NCBI RefSeq assembly: GCF_030272615.1
Contig: NC_081410.1
Coordinates: 124,054,140-124,118,139 of the forward strand
Direction: 5' to 3'
From: Cryptomeria japonica
Lineage: Eukaryota; Streptophyta; Pinopsida; Cupressales; Cupressaceae
DNA length: 64,000 nucleotides
The notes beneath the pieces were generated by a model. It was given only the letters and a program-made list of their open reading frames with translations, had not been told where the DNA came from and ran no database searches. Of this stretch, positions 57,619-64,000 are shown in pieces (the stretch's first letter is position 1; every line of letters begins with the position of its first letter). Both the position numbers and the translations under genes were made by a program.

Positions 57619-58213
57619 AATCTCATTTCTTTCACACGAGATACCCTAGGAGAGGTACAAGGGTTAGGATCTCTAGGTTTAGGATCTACAAAAGCTTTAA
57701 GGTGATTAACATAAGAAATGCATTTTGTTAACAACATTACCATAATGCAACATAAATGATACATGAAAGCTTTGAGGTCTAATAATTTTGAAATCCTAAC
57801 AACACAATATGACCAAGTGCTATGAAGAAAGAGAAGAAAGAGGAAATGGAAGAAACTTTTATCCGACACATGATAAATATATGCAAAAATTAATGTGATC
57901 ACATGTGAAAGAGCAAGTAAATCCAATTTATTAATTGCCATTAAAAGTCTCTTAAGTGAAATTTGAATTTGCTAGAAAAGAAAATCTAAAATTAGGACCT
58001 TTTTATGAAAATTAATTTTAAGATTTGAATTTGATGAAATTTGACTTTGTGTTTGACCTTAGAGAGTGGTAAAATTGATAAAGTATGCCGATTTTCTGGA
58101 TCTGAGCAGAAAAATACAGTCAATTCCATCTCCTGAAATTTTGAGAAAAAAGTCGAGGACCAGGGAATGCACACTGTCCGACCAACTTTTTTTGAAATTT
58201 GCAGGGATGATAG
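57619..58213 (-). pseudogene. Gypsy-2 remains right of the solo LTR
   Basis: The minus strand is open across 57619-57710 (KAFVDPKPRDPNPCTSPRVS), continuing the gag-like region, then becomes non-coding. At 58130-58213 a stretch (CTCCTGAAATTTTGAG, GAGGACCAGGGAATGCAC, AAATTTGCAGGGATG) resembles the area near GGGACCGTG in the Gypsy-1 and Gypsy-2 LTRs, so part of a 5' LTR may start here. Copia-3 cuts it at 58214. Confidence 0.4.
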
Positions 58214-58997
58214 TGTTGGCATTGCACACTCTAATGATAGTTAAAGGTGATTGAAGGTGTTGTCATTGATGGCAACCTTGCAATCCTATGGCACCGGTAG
58301 GCACCGACACCGACACCGACAGATAGTTCACCGACAGCGGCAATAATGTTTATCTACATCTCAGCCGACAGGATTTTGATTATTGTATTTTGTATTTAAT
58401 TGTAATATCTTTTGTAAGCCGAAATGGCATATTATAATAAGACTCATATATAAGTATGAGATCTTGTAGATCATTGTGTGCGACAACATAAAGGATAGAT
58501 ATGATGGATATGCAGAGCGAATATTAAGGCAGATTTTGTAGAAGGGTTTATGGTTATTGTATGAGCTTAAACCGGTACTAAACCTGGCATTGCAGATGCT
58601 GTTTTGTAGTAGTACACTATATTGGATTTTCATAATCCATTTTGTGAGTTAGTGAGACTTCCTTTTGTAATTGAGTAGTGAGCTTTAGGCAGTTGGCCTT
58701 CCTGCATGTGCAGGCCCCTCTTGTAAGTAATATCCATTCATTGACCAGTGAGTGAATATTGTGGGTCACAAATCCCACCGAGGTTTTTCCCACACCGGGT
58801 TTCCTCATTAAACATCTTGTGTTATGTTGTTCTTTCTATGTTGTCTTTACTGTTCTTATTTACTGCATTAATTCTTGTTTACCGGTACACTGTTTTGGAA
58901 TGCAAAATACTTAATAAGGTCAAATATTCTTTAAACCGGTTAGATACTAATTCACCCCCCCCTCTCAGTATCTTTGGGACTTTCATCAATCCTAACA
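58214..58997 (+). repeat. 5' LTR of Copia-3
   Basis: 784 bases from TGTTGGCATTGCAC to CCTAACA. It shares its opening TGTTGGCATT and the C-run/CTCTCAGTAT block near its end with Copia-2, suggesting that enzymes of a Copia-2-like element could act on it. It contains short CACCGACA repeats at 58300-58340. Confidence 0.85.
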
Positions 58998-58999
58998 AT

Positions 59000-59011
59000 T
59001 GGTATCAGAGC
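59000..59011 (+). other. Primer-binding site of Copia-3
   Basis: TGGTATCAGAGC, two bases after the LTR; initiator tRNA-Met type. Confidence 0.93.
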
Positions 59012-59068
59012 TTGGTCCTCTATTTTCAAAAGCCTAACAACTTGAGGGAGATTCTGACACCAATATAG

Positions 59069-60170
59069 ATGGAAAACTTGAGAAAGCAATTAGAAGGAGC
59101 TCTTGCAGACTTTGATGCAGAAAAGTTGAAGAATATCAAACTTGAAGATGATCTGAAGACTGCACAGGAAATCATTCAAGGACTTCAGGAGAATCTTACT
59201 ATTGCTAGAAAGAAAAGAAGAGAACTTCATGAAAAGATACAAAATGATGATGATGGAAATGAAACTCTTAATGATCTTGTAAGCAAGATGAGGCAAGAAA
59301 ACATGACCTTGAGGAATGAGATGCAAGACATGACTATGAGATTTTGTAAAGACATTTAAGACAGAAAGAAGAATGAAGATGACTTGACTAGGAGACTCAA
59401 TGATGTTGGAAATGAAAATCTAAGACTCAATCATGAGAATGATATTTTAAAGACAGATCTGATTCACATGGAACATGATAAAACTGAACTTATGAGACAT
59501 AAGGATTTTTTGGAAAATGAGTTGGCTATTGCAAATCAGCATAAGGAGAAATTCAAGAAAAGTTCAGAAGAACTTGATGATATGCTGAAAAGTCAGAAAC
59601 CTAATGGACTTGGATTTGAAGTTGGTGAAAGCTCTGGTACTACAAACAATCATGATCGCAGTAAACCGGTAAGACAACCTAATGCCTACAAATTTAATGG
59701 GAAATGTTTTAACTGTAACAAGTATGGTCATAGAGAAAATCAGTGTAGATCTAGAAACTATCAGAACACTAATGCACCCACCGTTCAATGTTCCGAATGC
59801 AACAAAATTGGTCATAATTCAAAAAATTGCAGAATGAATGTAAGATGTTATGTTTGTGAAAGATTTGGACACTGATCTAATCAATGCAGAACACAAACCA
59901 ACATAGGATATGGAAAGGCTATTCAGAAGAATAATGTGACTTGTTATGCTTGTAACAAGATTGGACATATTCCAAAATTTTGTAGAAGTAAGACTTCACC
60001 AACAAATAACAAAGGACCCAGTTTGAAAGGCAAAGAGAAGGTAGATGAGGTAAAATAAGAATTTTCAAAACAATGGATTAGAAAGAGAGATCAGAATGTT
60101 GATGAGACTATTCCTTCACCGGTAGAACAGAGTATCACTCCACCGGCACGAGATTCTTCATCCAACTGAA
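59069..60170 (+). pseudogene. Copia-3 gag-like protein: coiled coil and four zinc knuckles
   Basis: ATG at 59069, 58 bases after the PBS. Residues up to about 59620 form a long charged coiled coil (MENLRKQLEGALADF, LRLNHENDILKTDLIHMEHD), unlike the globular UBN2 gag of Copia-1 and Copia-2. Then four CCHC-type knuckles: CFNCNKYGHRENQC (about 59705), CSECNKIGHNSKNC (about 59790), one starting CYVCERFGH (about 59850) and CYACNKIGHIPKFC (about 59943). They should bind RNA. The segment ends in a Lys-rich tail near 60050-60170. Broken. Confidence 0.75.
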
Positions 60171-60429
60171 AAGTAATCCTTGGGGTATTGCACAAAATTG
60201 AAAATCATGCAAGTTTACCCTCGGTTTATGGTAAGAAGATGAACCTCTTCTTTACCGGTAGATGTGTTAAGTTTCACTTAACCGACAGGCATTTATTGTG
60301 GTTGTTGAAGGAAAAGACATTATAAATCGGTGTTTTCCCTTTTTTTCATTCACTGAGCATTCAAACTTTCAAAGAGCATGAAAAACCCGAACGAAGGCAT
60401 CCTTAGCGAGAAGTGAAGCAAGTTCTTTC

Positions 60430-63400
60430 AATCATCCAAACTTATCAAGCAGATTAAGGTATTTTTCAATGGTTTCCTCCTCTGCTCCAGAATTCATTAC
60501 AAACCCTATTGTTATAGAAGTAATTAAATGCCCTAGACCCATTTTCAAGATTATCCCCAAAGTAGCGAAATAGGATGATACCCTAGGTGCTTTTTCAAAA
60601 ATCCCTAGAGTTGCATATGCAGAAGACACTAGAATTTACATACATTGCCATATTGAGGAACTAGGTTATGAAGAAATCATGAAAATGTATAAGAATGTTA
60701 TCTGTGATGAGAATGGAACTGTAAAACCCGAACATAAGGTTATAGAGACCCTAGGTTTTGTGGAAATCCTTGACATCCTGGAATTTCCTAAGGAAGTTGT
60801 AAGGATTGTGCTTAGCAAAGTTCATGGTGAATTCTTTTGGCTTGACTCTATTCATAAAATCACTAGAGAAGTAGTTAGGGCAGTGACTGGCTTACCATCC
60901 ACCGGTAGCAGGCCAGATAAAACTAAGAAGGTTCCTAATAACACAATGATGACTTTAACTGGTGCAACCTATGACATCAGATCCTTGAGAGTTAATGATG
61001 TAAAGGATGAGAATGTTAGATTCATAAGCATGATCTTAGGATATAAAACCACACATGCTAACTAACTAAACTCAGTTTCTAGTCTATGTATCAAGAGTGC
61101 ATATGATATGGTCAACAATGATGCTAAGATATATGTATGTGAATGTTTGAAGGATGAATTAATTGATAATCTGAAGAAAATTAAAGGAGATAAGAAAGGT
61201 ACTTTTAGATTTGGAAATCTTCTTGTATGCCTAATGTTATATATTACAAAAGAAGTTCTCGGTATAGGCAGAAAAGACTTTGGTTATGACATACCGATAG
61301 GAAAGTAACTATTAGATATATTAACCGATATGGGGACGGATAAGGAAAACAAAATAACAGAGTATTTCCAAGCATTTAAAGAAAAAATGAAGACTAGGGA
61401 AAGGTTAACTCAAAGCATTGTAGACAAGTATGAGAAAGAAATTTGTTTTGTGATTAAGAAGGATGAGATCTGGATGGAAGCAATTCTTCCTAGAACTGTT
61501 TGGGTAACAGAGATGGGATATTAGGCTGATGTAAACATAATTGAAACATATGCCAAAGCCTTACTTGAAGCCCCTAGAGAAATAGAAGAAAAGGTTTTTG
61601 GAAATGCACAATCAATAGAAAGTGATGTACAAACTTTGAAATAAAGGAAGAGAAGAGAAAAATACATAAGAAGTGCATCTAAGCAAGTTAAAGAAATAAA
61701 AGCAAATGTAATGAATATCACTAGTATCAAGGAAAGTGACTTAGAAGGATTACAACCGGAGGCTCATCTCTCACCGGGTGGTACATCCCTGGAAAGTGAA
61801 ATCCCTGTTGAGTTTAAAAGAGTTGATAGGAAGAGAAAACCCTCACTGGTACCATCTCCTCCTCCCAAGAAAACCAAGACAACAAGGCAGAAGCAACAAG
61901 CAGTAAGGCCACCAGCTAAGAAGATGACACCTAGAAAGAGAAAGCAAAAACAGATCATTCCACCACTTGACAACCTACTAAATGAAATAACAGATGATGG
62001 TAACTTATCAAATGTAAGTAAACTACATGATACTTTTACAAATGAGGAAAAGGAAAGCATAGAAAATAGTATCATTTTACACCTCGATATTTATAAGAAA
62101 GTTTTGATAGAGGTTGTAGATGATTTTCCTAGTGATCTATATAGGCGTTTAGATGCTAAAAGGTTAGCCATTATGGAGCTAGACAAGAAAATCAAGATTG
62201 AGAAACTGCTAGTTATTCACCCTGTGAAATCAGTTGAAGAAATTGAGGAGCTGATCAGCGAAGCTAATAGAACAGTCTTTTCTAGTGGACACCGACATGT
62301 AAGTCTGATAGTCGGCAGAGTAAATGAGATCTCAGAAGAGACACCAGATAAATGGGATATTTTCTTTGTTGAGAAAGAGAAACAAGAAGAACTAAACATA
62401 CCTAAAACATTTAAGGTATACCAAAAGGATAAGGACAAAGGAAAAGGCAAGGTAGGTGGACTACCTAATATAAAAGTGACGGATAACCTTCCACCACCTT
62501 CTGATACTCCACCGATACTAACTGGCAACACACCGACTACTAAGAGTGTGGAGACACCACATGAGGATACAAATCCTGAGTCAGAAATTTTGTACACAAT
62601 GAACATAGACACTCAGGAGGTCAATATTGTAGTTGATAAAGAAAGTACTAAGGAAAAGAAGAAAGATGTTGCTACTGAGCAACCGACTGACAATGTTGGA
62701 ACACAAGTTGAAAATATTGAAGTTGAAAAACCAGCTGATAACATTGAGATTGGGTTAGTGAAATGGTTACTGATAGTATTGTTGATGCAAACATTGAAAA
62801 ACCGACTAAGACAGAGAAACTGGTTGTAGAGAATTCAGAGAAACCAATTGAGATACCGGTAGTGGACAATACAAAGGTACAGATAGAGAAACCGACTGAT
62901 AACACTAAAAAACAATCAAGAAAACCGACAAAAGAGAGTACAGTGAAATAGACCAAGACACAAGCTGAGAAACAGGTTCATACAGAGACAGTGCCACCGG
63001 CAAATGCTAAGAAGACTAAACCTTTGCTAGTTTAAATGCAAACCCAAACTGACCTACCATAGGCCGAGACAAGCAAATTTGTTACTACTACCGACAACAT
63101 GGAGATTGTTAAGGTAGTTGGACAGTCATCTGGTACTTCCATGACTGAATTCAGACCCACAAATGTGATTGAAGTGTTTTTAGATTCTATTAAGGAAATT
63201 ACAGATTGTAATGCATTGGCATATAAGGCTATAGATGATACAATTCTTATTCTTAAATTGATTGCACCCAAGTGTAATGTAGATAATAAGGATTCTTTAA
63301 GTCAGTTAGACACATTGTCTAAATACATCACCGGCAATATACTGACTGTGGACCAAATAAATGAAGGGACATTTAAGGAGAAAATGAACAGGGAAAAAGA

Positions 63401-63730
63401 GAAATTCTTTGGAGAGACAATAAAGAAGTGCACGGAACATATTGACACCCTCTTACCGACGCTAAACAAAACAATTATGGAGTTCAAGAAACTATACAGA
63501 GATACTTGTAAGACTAATTTGTTGACAGTGGAAATTAGTAAAGTGCAAAAGGAAATTGATAACATAGCTGATAATATCATTGGCTCACCTAAACCAATAT
63601 CAGTTATTGAGTAGGAAATTGTTGAATTTGAAGAGAAACTTGAGAAATTGGAGAAAGAAAATGAAAGAATAAAAGGCAAGGCAAAAGATCTTAAATGCAG
63701 ACTCAGTCTTAAGTTGGATATCCTCATCTC
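60430..63730 (+). pseudogene. Copia-3 unfamiliar coding region
   Basis: A set of plus-strand frames between gag and the polypurine tract. The first part (about 60670-61300) looks globular: LGFVEILDILEFPKEVVRIV, FFWLDSIHKITREVVRAVTG, ISMILGYKTTHAN and FGNLLVCLMLYITKEVLGIG. A basic segment with KKTKTTRQKQQ and KKMTPRKRKQKQ (about 61860-61960) looks like a nuclear localisation signal. Then come a mixed Glu/Lys region, a low-complexity EKPTDN/EKPADN repeat (about 62640-62940) and a helical C-terminal part (63099-63614). I do not recognise the family. The conserved-looking blocks argue that it is cargo or a divergent structural gene, not noise. Broken. Confidence 0.55.
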
Positions 63731-64000
63731 TTTGAGGAAAGAGATCTCTGAAGCACTTATTCTTGGATAGAAGACATCGGAAGAGCAAATGTATCACCTC
63801 ACTGGTACTATTCAAATAACAGAGGCAACATTAAAGGACAACAACAGGTTCAGTCAGAGCCTAAATTTGGTATTAGTAGACCTATTCCAGATTGTAACCA
63901 ACTAGTTACAAGGTACCAGCTGAGCACTACACTCATTTGACAATTTTGACAACCTTTGTCATTGATGTCAAAGGGGGAGTAGTAGGACAGATAAAAATGG
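63731..64000 (+). other. Copia-3 3' region and polypurine tract
   Basis: Short coding remains, then GTCAAAGGGGGAGTAGTAG near 63967-63985, the polypurine tract. The same CATTGATGTCAA phrase precedes the tract as occurs in the LTR and 3' regions of the other Copia elements here. The window ends before an LTR start. Confidence 0.6.

Larger units (their letters stand above)
58214..64000 (+). mobile_element. Copia-3: pol-less Copia-like element, runs off the window
   Basis: LTR at 58214-58997, tRNA-Met PBS at 59000, coding region from 59069 and a polypurine tract near 63969-63979 (CAAAGGGGGAG). The 3' LTR would lie beyond 64000. The bases before the LTR are GATAG (candidate target duplication, partner out of view). 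Between PBS and polypurine tract there are gag-like zinc knuckles and about 3.8 kb of unfamiliar coding sequence, but no DSG protease, integrase, YVDD RT or RNase H. It is therefore non-autonomous. Perhaps five to eight breaks. Confidence 0.85.

Noticed and set aside
62217-62612. Minus-strand ORFs at 61764-62956 rich in Ser, Val and Leu
   Set aside because: They mirror the Lys/Glu/Thr-rich plus-strand coding region of Copia-3 and have no motifs.

Overview
The window is nuclear DNA of a seed plant. It is AT-rich, holds one ordinary host gene in 64 kb, and is otherwise mostly retroelements lying inside one another. The plant assignment rests on an EDR2-C (DUF1336) gene, plant-type Ty3/Gypsy elements with two RNase H domains, plant mobile domain (PMD) genes, LINEs carrying DUF4283 and RNase H, and a plant-style tRNA SINE. 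The low gene density and old layered insertions suggest a large genome, possibly a gymnosperm, but the sequence alone does not prove that.

Layout. 1-12278 is the 3' part of an old plus-strand Gypsy-type element (Gypsy-3): an antisense PMD gene, a polypurine tract and the start of a 3' LTR. A Copia element (Copia-1, 2067-10810) sits inside its PMD gene. Copia-1 itself carries a 1.3 kb insertion of unknown class and, in its 3' LTR, a 261-bp MITE. From 12279 to about 18030 the Gypsy-3 LTR and its flank hold a tRNA SINE, a minus-strand LINE with an RNase H domain followed by an unfamiliar ORF, and a plus-strand LINE with ORF1 only and a perfect 18-bp target duplication. 18033-22271 is AT-rich DNA without recognised genes. 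The host gene is on the minus strand, with an intact 345-codon CDS at 22272-23309 and a probable intron in its 5' leader (23366-24195).

From about 25800 to the right edge lies one large nest. The base layer is an old minus-strand Gypsy-like fossil (Gypsy-2; LTR ending at 27018, polypurine tract resuming at 49920, gag-like remains to about 57950). Copia-2 (27024-49919, target duplication TTTAG) landed at the boundary between its LTR and polypurine tract. Copia-2 in turn holds a small pol-less LTR element (28561-31252, duplication AAGAT) and a large minus-strand Gypsy, Gypsy-1 (34728-47482, duplication GTATT). A 4.2 kb probable solo LTR (53420-57618) sits in the Gypsy-2 remains. At 58214 another Copia-like element (Copia-3) begins and runs off the window. 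It has a leader, gag-like zinc knuckles and long unfamiliar ORFs, but no protease, integrase or reverse transcriptase before its polypurine tract.

The most interesting content is cargo carried by the elements. Gypsy-1 bears, antisense between pol and its 3' LTR, a PMD gene with probable introns and a tandem GGCGCC/CCATGG minisatellite in the first intron. Gypsy-3 carries a PMD relic in the same antisense position. Copia-3 and the minus-strand LINE carry further unfamiliar ORFs. Reading was done by eye, so boundaries supported by target duplications are firm and domain calls elsewhere are approximate.
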